A DNA stretch of 38,058 nt from Polaribacter sp. IC066. Its GTDB lineage: Bacteria > Bacteroidota > Bacteroidia > Flavobacteriales > Flavobacteriaceae. A program made the translations under genes and the position numbers. Under the pieces are notes generated by a model that was given only the letters and a program-made list of their open reading frames with translations, had not been told where the DNA came from and did no database searches. The DNA is taken from contig NZ_VORR01000042.1 of the NCBI RefSeq assembly GCF_007997085.1, forward strand, positions 1 to 38,058, written 5' to 3'. Positions 16,573-26,217 of this stretch are shown piece after piece (the first letter of the stretch is position 1; each line of letters begins with the position of its first letter).

Positions 16573-17664
16573 ATGAAGACAATAAATTTCTCAAGAGTAG
16601 ACAAAGCAAAGTTTTTTAGAACTTTAAACAAAAGAGTTAACAATTATTTTAAAGAAAACGACATTAAAAGAACGGGAAACTGGAAATTGTACACAAAAGC
16701 AATTCTTATGTTTTCTTTATTTTTAATTCCTTTCATCATCGTACTTACTGTTTCTATGCCTCAATGGGCAATGCTTTCATTAATGGTGCTTACAGGAGTA
16801 GGAATGGCTGGCGTTGGTATGAATGTGATGCATGATAGTAATCATGAATCTTTTTCTAGCAAAAAATGGGTAAATAAATTAATGGGGAGTAGCATTTACA
16901 TCCTTGCAGGAAACGTGTATAACTGGAAAGTACAACACAATGTTTTGCACCACACCTTTACAAACGTAAAAGATCATGATGAAGATATTGATGCGGGTAG
17001 AGTTATCCGTTTTTCATTGCATTCTAAATGGTTAAAAATCCATAAACTTCAAAAATATTATTCGGTATTTTTATACGGATTATTAACAATTAACTGGGCA
17101 ATTACCACTGATGTAAAACAAATGCACCGCTATTTAAAGCGCAAGTTATCGTATGGTAAATTCCCAAATCCTGCAACAGAATGGACAAAATTAGTGATTT
17201 CTAAAGTTGCTTATTATGCACTTTGGATCGTTTTACCACTTTTAGTTTTAGACGTTGCTTGGTGGAAAGTTTTAATAGGCTTTTTTGTAATGCATTATAC
17301 TGCGGGTATGATTTTAAGCATCGTTTTTCAATTGGCGCATATTGTACCAAACACTACAATGCCAATTCCTGACAAAGAAGGAAATTTAGAACACACTTGG
17401 GCAGTCCACCAATTATATACAACCTCTAACTTTGCACCTAGTAATTGGTTGGTAAACTTCTATACAGGAGGATTAAACCATCAGGTTGAGCATCATATTT
17501 TTCCGCATATTTCTCATGTACATTACAGTACATTAGCTAAAATTGTAAAAGAAACAGCGAATGAATTTAATTTGCCTTACAACGAATATAAAACGATGAG
17601 TAAAGCACTTGTAGAGCATTTTAGACATTTAGGTGTTTTAGGACAAAAACCAGAATTAGCATAA
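16573..17664 (+). CDS. Membrane fatty acid desaturase (acyl-lipid type)
   Basis: Introduces a double bond into membrane-lipid acyl chains with di-iron and oxygen; likely part of membrane-fluidity control. The 363-aa protein has all three histidine boxes: HDSNH (about residue 92), HNVLHH (about 129) and HQVEHH (about 305). Paired hydrophobic stretches precede box 1 (LFLIPFIIVLTVSM, MLSLMVLTGVGMAGVGM) and lie in the centre (YALWIVLPLLVLDVAWW, VLIGFFVMHYTAGMIL). The pattern resembles the delta-6/front-end-like branch, but the N-terminal cytochrome b5 domain is absent and the first residue of box 3 is His, so regiospecificity cannot be read. The ATG at 16573 is chosen because the 41 residues upstream overlap rsmG and are not conserved in character. 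It is followed after 20 bases by the aminotransferase gene. Confidence 0.9.
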   Translation: MKTINFSRVDKAKFFRTLNKRVNNYFKENDIKRTGNWKLYTKAILMFSLFLIPFIIVLTVSMPQWAMLSLMVLTGVGMAGVGMNVMHDSNHESFSSKKWVNKLMGSSIYILAGNVYNWKVQHNVLHHTFTNVKDHDEDIDAGRVIRFSLHSKWLKIHKLQKYYSVFLYGLLTINWAITTDVKQMHRYLKRKLSYGKFPNPATEWTKLVISKVAYYALWIVLPLLVLDVAWWKVLIGFFVMHYTAGMILSIVFQLAHIVPNTTMPIPDKEGNLEHTWAVHQLYTTSNFAPSNWLVNFYTGGLNHQVEHHIFPHISHVHYSTLAKIVKETANEFNLPYNEYKTMSKALVEHFRHLGVLGQKPELA

Positions 17665-17684
17665 CAAAAAAGTTTTTAAAAAAG

Positions 17685-18872
17685 ATGTCACATCCATTAT
17701 CAGATAGAATTAATAGTTTACCAGTTTCTCAAACGTTAGCAATGGCCGCTAAAACTAGAGAATTAAGAGCAGAAGGAAAAGATATTATAGGTTTAAGTTT
17801 GGGAGAGCCAGACTTTAACACACCAGATTTTATTAAAGATGCTGCCATAGAAGCAATCAATCAAAACTACAATTCATACTCTCCGGTTGATGGTTATGTA
17901 GAATTAAAAGAAGCGATTTGTGTAAAGTTTAAACGCGATAATGATTTGGACTACAAACCGAATCAAATTGTAGTTTCTACGGGTGCAAAACAATCTATAG
18001 CCAATGTTGCGCAAGTATTACTAAACCCTGGTGATGAAGTTTTATTACCAGCGCCTTACTGGGTTAGTTATTCTGCTATTGCAATTTTAAGTGAAGCTAC
18101 GTATGTAGAAATTCCCTCTGCTATTGAGAATGATTTTAAAATTACTCCAGAACAGTTAGAAGCGGCAATTACGCCAAAAACAAAAATGATTTTCTTTAAC
18201 TCGCCAAATAACCCTAGCGGAACTATTTATAGCGAAGCAGAATATAGAGCTTTGGCAAAAGTGTTAGAAAAATATCCTCGTATTTTTATTTTATCAGATG
18301 AAATTTACGAACATATTAATTACGATTGCAAACCATTTAGTTTTGCAGCCATAGAAAATATGTACGACAGAACAATTACGGTAAACGGTTTAGCAAAAGC
18401 ATTTGCCATGACAGGTTGGAGAATTGGTTACCTCGGTGCTCCAGAATGGATTGCAAAAGCCTGTACAAAAATGCAAGGTCAAGTAACTTCTGGCACTAAT
18501 TGTATTGCACAAAGAGCTGCAATTACTGCGGTTTTGGCGCCTGTTGAAAAAATACAATTTATGGTAAATGAGTTTAAAACTCGTAGAGATGTCATTATTG
18601 GATTGTTAAGAGAAATAGACGGATTTAAAGTAAACGTACCTGAAGGCGCTTTTTATGTTTTTCCGGATATTTCTGCTTTCTTTGGTCAAACGATAAACGG
18701 CATTACAATTAACAACGCGGGTGATTTTTCTTTATTTTTATTAGAAAATGCAAACGTTGCAACAGTAGCCGGTGACGGTTTTGGAACCCCGAATTGCATT
18801 AGAATTTCTTACGCAGCCTCTGAATCACAAATTAGAGAAGCTATTAAAAGAATTAAAAAAGCTTTGCGCTAA
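17685..18872 (+). CDS. Pyridoxal-phosphate aminotransferase, aspartate type (class I)
   Basis: Transfers amino groups between aspartate (or a related amino acid) and 2-oxoglutarate with PLP. The 395-aa protein matches the aminotransferase Ib subgroup. It shows LGEPDFNTPDFI, SPVDGYVELKEAI, the substrate and PLP region PNNPSGTIYSEAEYRAL with the conserved Asn, the SDEIYEHI Asp/Tyr pair that holds the cofactor, and the Schiff-base Lys in NGLAKAFAMTGWRIGYLG (about residue 235). The C-terminal RISYA Arg binds the substrate carboxylate. It lies 20 bases behind the desaturase gene and ahead of a terminator, so the two are probably co-transcribed, though no functional link is evident. The exact amino-acid specificity cannot be read from sequence alone. 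Confidence 0.92.
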   Translation: MSHPLSDRINSLPVSQTLAMAAKTRELRAEGKDIIGLSLGEPDFNTPDFIKDAAIEAINQNYNSYSPVDGYVELKEAICVKFKRDNDLDYKPNQIVVSTGAKQSIANVAQVLLNPGDEVLLPAPYWVSYSAIAILSEATYVEIPSAIENDFKITPEQLEAAITPKTKMIFFNSPNNPSGTIYSEAEYRALAKVLEKYPRIFILSDEIYEHINYDCKPFSFAAIENMYDRTITVNGLAKAFAMTGWRIGYLGAPEWIAKACTKMQGQVTSGTNCIAQRAAITAVLAPVEKIQFMVNEFKTRRDVIIGLLREIDGFKVNVPEGAFYVFPDISAFFGQTINGITINNAGDFSLFLLENANVATVAGDGFGTPNCIRISYAASESQIREAIKRIKKALR

Positions 18873-18892
18873 ACTTAAAATATTTTATAATT

Positions 18893-18920
18893 AAAATCCA
18901 TCTTTTTAGATGGATTTTTT
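18893..18920 (+). terminator. Terminator after the aminotransferase gene
   Basis: 11-bp perfect stem aaaatccatct (18893-18903) / agatggatttt (18908-18918), loop of four T, then a T-rich tail (ttgtttttatcc). It ends the desaturase-aminotransferase unit. Confidence 0.9.
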
Positions 18921-19156
18921 GTTTTTATCCTATTACTGAACACAAATACCGTTATTTTCGATACTTTTCCAAATACACACAGACGTTTTTAAACAGCATT
19001 TAATTCAGACATTGTTTAGATAAATTATGTTAGTGTCTTTAAGTGTAATTGTAGAAAATTAGAGATTAAGAATCTCATCAAGTATTTAAACAATTTCTAT
19101 CGCGTTCAATCACTTACTTATGAGCAACTATCTTCATGTAAGGTTTAGTTCTCTTT

Positions 19157-19366
19157 TTAAGAAACAATTACTACAAGAGCAAGCACCAACAAAGAAACTT
19201 GCAACATAGTTCCTGTTTGACTAACGATATTACTTTGACGGTATAGTAAAGATTTAACTTTTGACAACGATGCGCGCATACTCATTGTAATATTTCTGCG
19301 TATTTCTTGCTTATAAACAGAAGTTAAAATACCTCTTTCAAGGGCACTTATGTATTTAGTTTTCAT
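19157..19366 (-). CDS. Possible small single-pass membrane protein (69 aa)
   Basis: Unrecognised ORF starting at ATG 19366. The N-terminal two thirds is basic and helical (KTKYISALERGILTSVYKQE, IRRNITMSMRASLSKVKSLL). The C-terminus is a single hydrophobic helix (MLQVSLLVLALVVIVS), so a tail-anchored membrane protein is plausible. Its start is preceded by three perfect 10-bp repeats, and a TATTTTTG box (19476-19469) lies about 100 bases upstream. It is separated from ftsZ by a strong terminator, so it is not part of the dcw operon. There is no family match by memory; it could be an accidental ORF. Confidence 0.45.
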   Translation of the reverse strand: MKTKYISALERGILTSVYKQEIRRNITMSMRASLSKVKSLLYRQSNIVSQTGTMLQVSLLVLALVVIVS

Positions 19367-19370
19367 CTTG

Positions 19371-19400
19371 TTTAGTTGAGTTTAGTTGAGTTTAGTTGAG
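19371..19400. repeat. Three perfect tandem copies of tttagttgag
   Basis: Exact 10-bp direct repeats at 19371-19380, 19381-19390 and 19391-19400, starting four bases upstream of the ATG of the minus-strand small ORF (in its leader, reading ctcaactaaa). Such a slippable array in a leader could vary spacing or bind a factor, with period close to one helix turn. Confidence 0.85.
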
Positions 19401-19525
19401 TTGATTCTATAGGTTAGACGTGGTATAAATTAGTTTTTTACAAGCTAAACTGCCTCAAATCAGCCAAACAAAAATATATCTAGTATTTATGGTTTACGAC
19501 AGTCAGAAAAAAAAATGAAAAAAAC

Positions 19526-19578
19526 TTTCAAAACAAAAAAATCACGTCCATTAAAGATGTGATTTTTTTGTTTTGAAA
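19526..19578. terminator. Strong terminator at the end of the dcw operon
   Basis: 20-bp perfect inverted repeat (19526-19545 with 19559-19578) with a 13-nt loop; the arms contain A7 and T7 tracts, so it can work on both strands. It lies 18 bases after the ftsZ stop and ends the long minus-strand cluster. Confidence 0.9.
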
Positions 19579-19595
19579 TTTTTAAGGAATCGCTA

Positions 19596-21485
19596 CTAAT
19601 CTACATTATCATGTAAAAAAGAATTATTCGATTTAAAATCGATACCATCTGTATCTTTATTCAGCGCAGTTTTGGTTTTACTCATCGCTACATTTCTGTT
19701 TAAATCTACTCCTTGTCTTTTATATGCAGGCTGACGCTCAATCTCGTCTATATTTTTATTCAAATTCTCGTTAAAACTATAATTGAATTTCTTCATGTTT
19801 CTTCTTCGCTCTTCAGCTCTTCTCTGCAACTCATTAATGGTTAAATCTAAAGGAGAAACTTCTTCACTCAACGTCTGAATTTCATTAATTTCTGCTTGAG
19901 GCTTTGCCGTTTTCAATTCGAACTGAATTTCTTCTTCTACTACTTTATTTTCTGCAATATGAGAACTTTTACCAATCGTTGGTGTTGCATCAAAATCTTC
20001 TAAAACATAGCGCGTTTGTTTTTTTGATACAATTTCTTTTGCACCAAAAACTTCAATATCCTTTTCATTTACAGACACCTCATCATTTGTTAAGCTAAAC
20101 CTAATATCTTCGTTCTTCTTCACTGAAGGAGCTCTATTTATAGGTAAATCAAACAATAAATCTTCGTGAACAGCGTCAGATTGTTCTTCAATTTCCTCTT
20201 CAACCTTTACATCTGTAATGACAAAATCATCTTCAGAAACATTATTATGAGAAACTACGTCATAATCAACAGGCATACTTGCTATAATTGCATTGGTAGC
20301 CACTAAATCCATTTTAGCCTTTGCATTTGGTGTATGATCATCTTCTAAAACATGCACTACTTTTTGATCAGCCTCCGCAGCAATGGGCATATCTAAAGTT
20401 GATGATTTTATAACTGTTTTTTCTCCAAAATTATACGTTGCTCTCTGCTCGTCTTCTAAAGTGTGAATAATTTTTTTAACTTCTGTATTGGTAATGGTGC
20501 TTTGTTGATCTTTAGCAAAACCAGTAGCAACAATGGTCACAGCAATACAATCTCCTAACTCTTCATCTTCACCAACACCCATAATAATATTGGCATCATA
20601 ACCAGCTTCATCTTGAATGTAATCGTTAATCTCACCTATTTCATCTAAAGTAACTTCATTAGTTCCTGAAACAATTAATAACAACACATTTTTTGCGCCT
20701 GTAATTTTATTATCATTTAATAGCGGAGAATCTAATGCTTTTACAATCGCATTTTTTGCTCTGTCTTTTCCTTCTTCTTTGGCAGAACCCATAATTGCTG
20801 TTCCGCTATTAGAAAGAACAGTTTTGGCATCATGTAAATCAATATTTTGTTTATAGTGATGCGTTATAACCTCTGCTATTCCTTTAGAAGCAGTAGACAA
20901 AACTTCATCAGCTTTAGAGAAACCGGCCTTAAAACCAAGGTTTCCATAAACCTCTCTTAATTTATTATTATTAATAACAATTAAAGAATCTACATTTTGG
21001 CGCAGTTGGTCAATTCCTAATTGAGCTTGTTTTGTACGTCTTTTTCCTTCAAAAGCAAAAGGCATTGTTACGATACCCACCGTAAGAATATCCATATCTT
21101 TTGCAATTTTAGCTATAATAGGTGCTGCTCCTGTACCAGTTCCTCCTCCCATTCCGGCAGTGATAAATACCATTTTTGTTTGGGTATTTAGCATTTGCTG
21201 AATTTCTTTCATGCTTTCTTTTGCAGCTTGCGCACCAATTTCTGGGTTTGCACCTGCACCTAAACCAGATGTTAAGTTTGCCCCTAACTGAATTTTGTTA
21301 GGAATTGAACTACTCTCTAGCGCCTGTGCATCTGTGTTACAAATTACAAAGTCTACTCCGTTAATGTGTTGCTGAAACATGTGGTTTACAGCATTACTAC
21401 CGCCACCACCAACGCCAATAACCTTTATGGTGTTAGACTGTGTTTTTGGCATGTCAAATAAAATGTTATCGAATTCTGCGCTCAT
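19596..21485 (-). CDS. ftsZ: Cell division protein FtsZ
   Basis: Tubulin-like GTPase that polymerises into the Z-ring and organises septum synthesis. At the N-terminus is [17 protein letters not shown]. The GTP signature loop is [12 protein letters not shown] (about residues 112-123), and the T7 catalytic region for GTP hydrolysis is in the NADFADI-equivalent stretch around [10 protein letters not shown]. The globular core ends near residue 320, and a long acidic, low-complexity linker follows (about 330-600), making the protein 629 aa against 383 in E. coli; long linkers are usual in Bacteroidota. The C-terminal tail ([10 protein letters not shown]) is the conserved peptide expected to bind FtsA. 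It is the last gene of the cluster, 64 bases after ftsA. Confidence 0.98.
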   Translation of the reverse strand: MSAEFDNILFDMPKTQSNTIKVIGVGGGGSNAVNHMFQQHINGVDFVICNTDAQALESSSIPNKIQLGANLTSGLGAGANPEIGAQAAKESMKEIQQMLNTQTKMVFITAGMGGGTGTGAAPIIAKIAKDMDILTVGIVTMPFAFEGKRRTKQAQLGIDQLRQNVDSLIVINNNKLREVYGNLGFKAGFSKADEVLSTASKGIAEVITHHYKQNIDLHDAKTVLSNSGTAIMGSAKEEGKDRAKNAIVKALDSPLLNDNKITGAKNVLLLIVSGTNEVTLDEIGEINDYIQDEAGYDANIIMGVGEDEELGDCIAVTIVATGFAKDQQSTITNTEVKKIIHTLEDEQRATYNFGEKTVIKSSTLDMPIAAEADQKVVHVLEDDHTPNAKAKMDLVATNAIIASMPVDYDVVSHNNVSEDDFVITDVKVEEEIEEQSDAVHEDLLFDLPINRAPSVKKNEDIRFSLTNDEVSVNEKDIEVFGAKEIVSKKQTRYVLEDFDATPTIGKSSHIAENKVVEEEIQFELKTAKPQAEINEIQTLSEEVSPLDLTINELQRRAEERRRNMKKFNYSFNENLNKNIDEIERQPAYKRQGVDLNRNVAMSKTKTALNKDTDGIDFKSNNSFLHDNVD

Positions 21486-21549
21486 ATAACGTTTATCTTT
21501 TTTAGTTTTATACTTGTTTGTTCTTTATTCTTGACTTGCAATACTGGTA

Positions 21550-22884
21550 TTATTCAGCATTGTCTAAAAAATCTTTTAATCCTTCAGTAAATTTTTCGAA
21601 GAAAGATTTCTTTTTTGGTTTTCGTTGTATTTCAACCTTTGATTCTAATTCTTTCTCAACTTCTTCAGGGTCATTTTCAGGTACAGCCTCTTCTACAATC
21701 TCCACAACTTCTTCCTCCTTTGCCTCTTTTTCTAAACCTTCCATAAGCAAACCAACTGCGGTTGCGTATGCCGGACTTGATAAAGCTTCATCAGAATCTC
21801 CTGCTAAATGCTCGTTAGGAAAACCTATTCTAGCATCCATCCCTGTAATATATTCTACTAACTGACGTAAATGTTTTAATTGTGCCCCACCGCCTGTTAA
21901 AACGATGCCTGCAATTAATTTTCCTTTGGATGTTTCGTGTCCGTAATTTTTTATTTCTAAATACACATGTTCAATTATTTCTTGAACTCTTGCATGTATA
22001 ATTTTTGATAAATTTTTAAGCGTAATTTCTTTTGGCTCTCTTCCTCTTAATCCCGGAATGGATACAATTTCTGTTTCTTTATTTTCTCCTGGCCAAGCAG
22101 AACCAAACTTAATTTTTAATAGTTCGGCTTGTTTTTCAATAATAGAACATCCTTCTTTTATATCATCGGTAATTACATTTCCTCCAAAAGGAATTACCGC
22201 CGTATGTCTTATAATTCCGTCTTTAAAAATCGCTAAATCTGTCGTTCCCCCGCCAATATCAATTAAAGCAACACCTGCTTCTTTTTCTTCTTGACTTAAA
22301 ACTGCTTCTGCAGAAGCTAGCGGTTCTAAAGTAATTTGGTTTAAATTTAAACCTGCACTTTTTATACAACGACCAATATTTCTAATCGATGAAACCTGCC
22401 CAACAACCACATGAAAATTGGCTTCTAATCGTCCGCCATACATGCCTATTGGCTCTTTAATATCTGCTTGAGAATCGACTTTAAATTCTTGTGGTAACAC
22501 ATGAATAATTTCCTCTCCGGGCAACATCACTAATTTATGAACTTGATTTACTAGATTATAAATATCTGAGTCTTCGATTACCTCATCTGCGTTATTTCTA
22601 GTAATATAATCGCTGTGATGTAAACTTCTAATATGCTGACCAGCAATACCTACAACTACATTTTCTATTTTAAGACCAGAGACACTTTCTGCCTCATCTA
22701 CAGCTTGCTGAATAGACTGTATGGTTTGAGTAATATTACTTACTACGCCGCGTTTTACGCCTAAACTTTTTGCTTTACCAATACCAACAACCTCTATTTT
22801 ACCGTACTCATTTTTACGACCAATCATGGCTACAATTTTGGTTGTACCAATATCTAAACCAACAGCTATTTTATTGTTTTCCAT
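21550..22884 (-). CDS. ftsA: Cell division protein FtsA
   Basis: Actin-like ATPase that tethers FtsZ to the inner membrane. The phosphate-1 loop is VGLDIGTTKIVAMIGRK at the N-terminus, the phosphate-2 motif is ALIDIGGGTTDLAIF (about 208-222), and the adenosine motif is GIVLTGGGAQLKHLRQL (about 337-353). The SHS2-type 1C subdomain lies between. After the core comes an acidic linker (KEEEVVEIVEEAVPEND) and a basic amphipathic C-terminus (KKKSFFEKFTEGLKDFLDN), which matches the membrane-targeting helix of the family. At 444 aa it is slightly longer than the E. coli protein. It sits 6 bases behind ftsQ and 64 before ftsZ, in the standard order. Confidence 0.97.
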   Translation of the reverse strand: MENNKIAVGLDIGTTKIVAMIGRKNEYGKIEVVGIGKAKSLGVKRGVVSNITQTIQSIQQAVDEAESVSGLKIENVVVGIAGQHIRSLHHSDYITRNNADEVIEDSDIYNLVNQVHKLVMLPGEEIIHVLPQEFKVDSQADIKEPIGMYGGRLEANFHVVVGQVSSIRNIGRCIKSAGLNLNQITLEPLASAEAVLSQEEKEAGVALIDIGGGTTDLAIFKDGIIRHTAVIPFGGNVITDDIKEGCSIIEKQAELLKIKFGSAWPGENKETEIVSIPGLRGREPKEITLKNLSKIIHARVQEIIEHVYLEIKNYGHETSKGKLIAGIVLTGGGAQLKHLRQLVEYITGMDARIGFPNEHLAGDSDEALSSPAYATAVGLLMEGLEKEAKEEEVVEIVEEAVPENDPEEVEKELESKVEIQRKPKKKSFFEKFTEGLKDFLDNAE

Positions 22885-22890
22885 TCTAGT

Positions 22891-23616
22891 CTATTTAGTG
22901 CACACAACTTGGTTGTGATATTTTACATTTATTGCTTTATAATTTTGAATTGTTTTGTCTTCAAATGTTTTATTATAAAACGCTTTTAACTTTTTAAATT
23001 TTATATCCATTTTAGATAACTTTCCAAAATCAATTTTATAATCTCCACTTCTGGCAGAAAATTGATATTCGTTATCGCTAGATTTCTCGATACCAATAAT
23101 TTCTTTTTGCAAAAAATCATCCGCTAAAATAAAAGAAACTAATGGTAAAATTTCTTTTACATCGTCTTCGCTTTTTACGCCAGATATTAGCAACACTCTC
23201 GCTGAATAATTATCTGACAAAGGCACTTGTATTCCTGTTTTATCAATATAATAAGAATTATTTTTCGAAACAATTCTTGCCACAGGAGAACGCTGTTTAA
23301 TAATTGATTTGAGCGAGCCATTGATGGTTAAAAAAACAGCCGCTTTCTCTACATAATCGTTTTTTAGTACTTGCTTTTCTAAACCGTATAAATCTATTGT
23401 AGATTTTGCTTGGTTTACCACTGAATCACTATTTTGTATTAACAATTTATACACCATAGAATGTGTCAAAAAATTGTTGTCTCCTTCTTCAAATTCTACA
23501 ATAATTTCAGACACTTTTTTCTGCTGATTTCTTACAGATGAAAAACTGTATAAAAACCCCAAAGCTATTGTTAAAACTAGAAATAACAAATATTTTAGCA
23601 ACCTTTTAATCTTCAT
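22891..23616 (-). CDS. ftsQ: Cell division protein FtsQ (DivIB-like)
   Basis: Bitopic divisome protein linking cytoplasmic and periplasmic division proteins. It has a short basic cytoplasmic tail (MKIKRLLKYL), one membrane helix (LLFLVLTIALGFLYSFSSV, about 10-28), then a POTRA-like segment (VSEIIVEFEEGDNNFLTHS with LIQNSDSVV) and a beta domain with the substrate-like KQRSPVARI and YYIDKTGIQVPLSDNY motif. The length is 241 aa. Its ATG overlaps the 3' end of murC by 11 bases, so it is translationally coupled. FtsQ sequences diverge strongly, so much of the call rests on topology, the QRxPxA motif and position between murC and ftsA. Confidence 0.93.
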   Translation of the reverse strand: MKIKRLLKYLLFLVLTIALGFLYSFSSVRNQQKKVSEIIVEFEEGDNNFLTHSMVYKLLIQNSDSVVNQAKSTIDLYGLEKQVLKNDYVEKAAVFLTINGSLKSIIKQRSPVARIVSKNNSYYIDKTGIQVPLSDNYSARVLLISGVKSEDDVKEILPLVSFILADDFLQKEIIGIEKSSDNEYQFSARSGDYKIDFGKLSKMDIKFKKLKAFYNKTFEDKTIQNYKAINVKYHNQVVCTK

Positions 23617-25033
23617 TATTTAATGGTTTTAAAAGTTGATTAGTTACCTCATTTATAGTCACTCCAATATCACCTGCACCTAACATAACCACAACTTTTG
23701 CTGATGAATTTTTAATATCTTTTATTAAATTATTATTTTTCGTCAATTTTTTATGCGTATTCTTAATTTTTCCCAAGAGCCAATCTGCCGTAACACCAAC
23801 AATTGGCAACTCTCTAGCTGGATAAATATCTAGCAATAAAACTTCATCAAATTTAGATAATGCACTTGCAAAATCATCGATAAAATCTCTGGTTCTAGAA
23901 AACAAATGTGGTTGAAAAATAACCAACACTTTTTCGTTTGGATACATTTCTCGAATAGAGTTTTCTACCGCGTTTATTTCTGTAGGATGATGCGCATAAT
24001 CATCAATCAACACAAAATCGTTTGTTTTAATTTTATATGTGAACCTGCGTTTTACACCCTTAAATGTTGATAAGCTATGTTTGATGTTTTCTAAAGACAA
24101 TCCATAAACATCTGCCATTGCCAAAGCAGCCAAAGCATTCATCACATTATGTTTGCCTGGTAAATAAAACTCAATATTTTTTATAGTTTCTGATGGTGTT
24201 TGCACATCAAAAATATATTTTCCGCTTTCAATTTTTACGTTAAAGGCCTTATAATCTGCATCTTCATCTACCGCGTATGTTAAACCTCTTAACGGCAACC
24301 CTTTGGCAATAATTAAGGTATCTGAAACTTTCTGCGAAAAAGCAAAAAATGATTCTCGCAACGCTTCTGGCTCTCCATAAATATCTAAATGATCTGCATC
24401 CATAGAGGTTACACAGGCAATATTAGGACTTAATTGTAAGAATGACCTATCAAATTCATCTGCTTCTACCACAGAAATTTGATCTTCACCTACAATTAAA
24501 TTTGAGTTATAATTTTCTGCTATTCCTCCTAAAAAAGAAGTTGCGTTTACTTCTGTCATCATATGACCTAAAATAGCAGAAGTTGTTGTTTTTCCGTGAG
24601 TGCCTGCAACCGCCAAACAGAAAGTATTCTCTGTTATTTTACCTAAAACTGCGGCTCTTTTTAAAACTGTAAAATTATTATTGATAAAATAATTTAACTC
24701 CGTATGATCTTTAGGAACAGCAGGTGTATAAACCACCAATGTTTTATCCTTATCTAAAAATGAAATAGGAATATTTTTTAAGGCATCTTCAAAATGAATC
24801 CCTACAACAACAGCTTCTAAATCTTTTGTAACTTGAGAAGGTGTTTTATCATAGCCAGCAACTTGCTTTCCGTTCACTGCAAAATATCGAGCAATTGCAC
24901 TCATTCCTATGCCCCCAATTCCGATAAAGAAAATGAAATCCCATCCAAAATCCTTCCCATTTTGACCACGCTCAAGGCTTGCTCCAGAAAGAACTTTTTC
25001 ACTGTTAGTAATATGTTGCGTTTTTTGTATCAA
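23606..25033 (-). CDS. murC: UDP-N-acetylmuramate-L-alanine ligase MurC
   Basis: Adds L-alanine to UDP-MurNAc with ATP in the cytoplasm, the first step of the peptide stem. The N-terminal Rossmann loop is FIGIGGIGMSAIARYF and the ATP loop is AVAGTHGKTTTSAILGHMM. The central domain shows SVVEADEFDRSFL and DYAHHPTE; the C-terminal domain shows FQPHLFSRTRDF. The only usable start (ATG 25033) gives an unusual N-terminal extension of about 30 residues before FIFFIGIGG; no ATG, GTG or TTG lies in frame after it. Part of that extension (SLERGQNGKDFGWDFI) is encoded by DNA resembling an interspersed intergenic repeat. Total length is 475 aa. It lies 89 bases after murG, across a pyrimidine-rich gap, and overlaps ftsQ. 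Confidence 0.96.
   Translation of the reverse strand: MIQKTQHITNSEKVLSGASLERGQNGKDFGWDFIFFIGIGGIGMSAIARYFAVNGKQVAGYDKTPSQVTKDLEAVVVGIHFEDALKNIPISFLDKDKTLVVYTPAVPKDHTELNYFINNNFTVLKRAAVLGKITENTFCLAVAGTHGKTTTSAILGHMMTEVNATSFLGGIAENYNSNLIVGEDQISVVEADEFDRSFLQLSPNIACVTSMDADHLDIYGEPEALRESFFAFSQKVSDTLIIAKGLPLRGLTYAVDEDADYKAFNVKIESGKYIFDVQTPSETIKNIEFYLPGKHNVMNALAALAMADVYGLSLENIKHSLSTFKGVKRRFTYKIKTNDFVLIDDYAHHPTEINAVENSIREMYPNEKVLVIFQPHLFSRTRDFIDDFASALSKFDEVLLLDIYPARELPIVGVTADWLLGKIKNTHKKLTKNNNLIKDIKNSSAKVVVMLGAGDIGVTINEVTNQLLKPLNNED
24936..24985. repeat. Repeat-like DNA within the murC 5' end
   Basis: On the minus strand 24958-24936 reads GGGAAGGATTTTGGATGGG then ATTT, close to the motif GGGAAGGTTGGGATGGGATT of the junction repeat at 28993-29040. 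Just upstream CTTGAGCGTGGTCAAAAT resembles a degenerate CTTGAGCGnAGTCGAAAG palindrome, widespread in Bacteroidota intergenic DNA to my knowledge. Both lie inside the murC N-terminal extension. Confidence 0.5.
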
Positions 25034-25122
25034 AGTTATGTTTATACTTATTTTTTATCTTGCTTCTTTGCCCCTATCTTATATCCTAAATCTTGTCCCT
25101 TGTCTCTAAAATATCAAAAACT
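25034..25122. repeat. Pyrimidine-rich low-complexity gap between murG and murC
   Basis: Contains tracts such as atcttgcttctttgccccta and cttgtcccttgtctc on the plus strand, that is, purine-rich in the mRNA. Similar tracts recur at 28921-28975 and 34148-34210 in the same cluster. Confidence 0.55.
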
Positions 25123-26217
25123 CTACGACAAATTCAACAGTTTTTCTATCGCATTCACAATATCTGTTGTTGCTCCTGGTAATGCTAATTTTGTTATATT
25201 TTCTGATAAATCCCTTTGCTTTTCTTTGTCTTTCATCAAAGTTTCAAAAACAATCGAAAATTTTTCTAAATCTGATTCTTTTAATAAAATTGCTCCCTGC
25301 TTATCGGCAATAGATTTGGCATTTTTTGTTTGATGATCTTCCGCCACATTTGGCGACGGAATAAAAATTACGGGTTTACCAACAATACATAATTCTGAAA
25401 CCGAACTTGCGCCTGCTCGCGATACAATTACATCAGCGGCTGCGTATGCTAAATCCATTCTATTGATAAACTGGTGCACTTGTACATATTTTAACTCATT
25501 GTATTTTTTATATTCCTCAAAATACAATTTTCCGCACTGCCAAAGAACTTGAACTTCTTGTTTTTTAAAGAACTCCAAATTAGTTTCAACCAATTGATTT
25601 ATTTTTCTGGCACCTAAACTTCCGCCTAAAACTAAAAGTATTTTTTTATTTTGATGCATCTCAAAAAATTCTTTTCCTTCATTAACTTTAGCATGAATGG
25701 ATAATAAATCTTGACGAACAGGATTGCCTGTTTTTACAATTTTATCCGCAGGAAAAAAACGGTCTAAATGATCATAAGCAACACAAATTTTATGTGCTTT
25801 TTTACTTAATAATTTATTGGTAATTCCAGGATAAGAATTCTGCTCTTGTAGTAAGGTCAGAATTCCCTTTCTATTTGCCATAATCAACGTTGGGCCGCTT
25901 GCAAAACCTCCTGTACCGATGGCTATATCTGGCTTAAATTTATTAATGATGGAGTTTGCTTCCCATAAACTACTCATCAGTTTAAACGGAAAAGACAAAT
26001 TATCGAATGTCAGTTTTCTTTGAATTCCTGAAATCCATAATCCTTTAATTTCATATCCCGCTTGCGGAATTTTTTCCATTTCCATTCTATCTTTTGCACC
26101 AACAAACAAAAAATTAGCATCAGGATAACGCAGCTTTATCTCGTTAGCAATTGCAATTGCTGGATAGATATGACCTCCCGTTCCTCCTCCAGAAATAAGT
26201 ATATTATATGGTTTCAT
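25123..26217 (-). CDS. murG: Lipid II synthase MurG (GlcNAc transferase)
   Basis: Transfers GlcNAc from UDP-GlcNAc to lipid I on the inner face of the cytoplasmic membrane, giving lipid II. The 364-aa protein has the N-terminal loop [19 protein letters not shown], the acceptor-side loop [33 protein letters not shown] (the QE of the membrane-facing region), and the C-terminal donor site [15 protein letters not shown] with [19 protein letters not shown]. All family signatures are intact. It overlaps the end of ftsW by 14 bases, so flippase/polymerase and precursor synthesis are coupled in translation. Confidence 0.97.
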   Translation of the reverse strand: MKPYNILISGGGTGGHIYPAIAIANEIKLRYPDANFLFVGAKDRMEMEKIPQAGYEIKGLWISGIQRKLTFDNLSFPFKLMSSLWEANSIINKFKPDIAIGTGGFASGPTLIMANRKGILTLLQEQNSYPGITNKLLSKKAHKICVAYDHLDRFFPADKIVKTGNPVRQDLLSIHAKVNEGKEFFEMHQNKKILLVLGGSLGARKINQLVETNLEFFKKQEVQVLWQCGKLYFEEYKKYNELKYVQVHQFINRMDLAYAAADVIVSRAGASSVSELCIVGKPVIFIPSPNVAEDHQTKNAKSIADKQGAILLKESDLEKFSIVFETLMKDKEKQRDLSENITKLALPGATTDIVNAIEKLLNLS

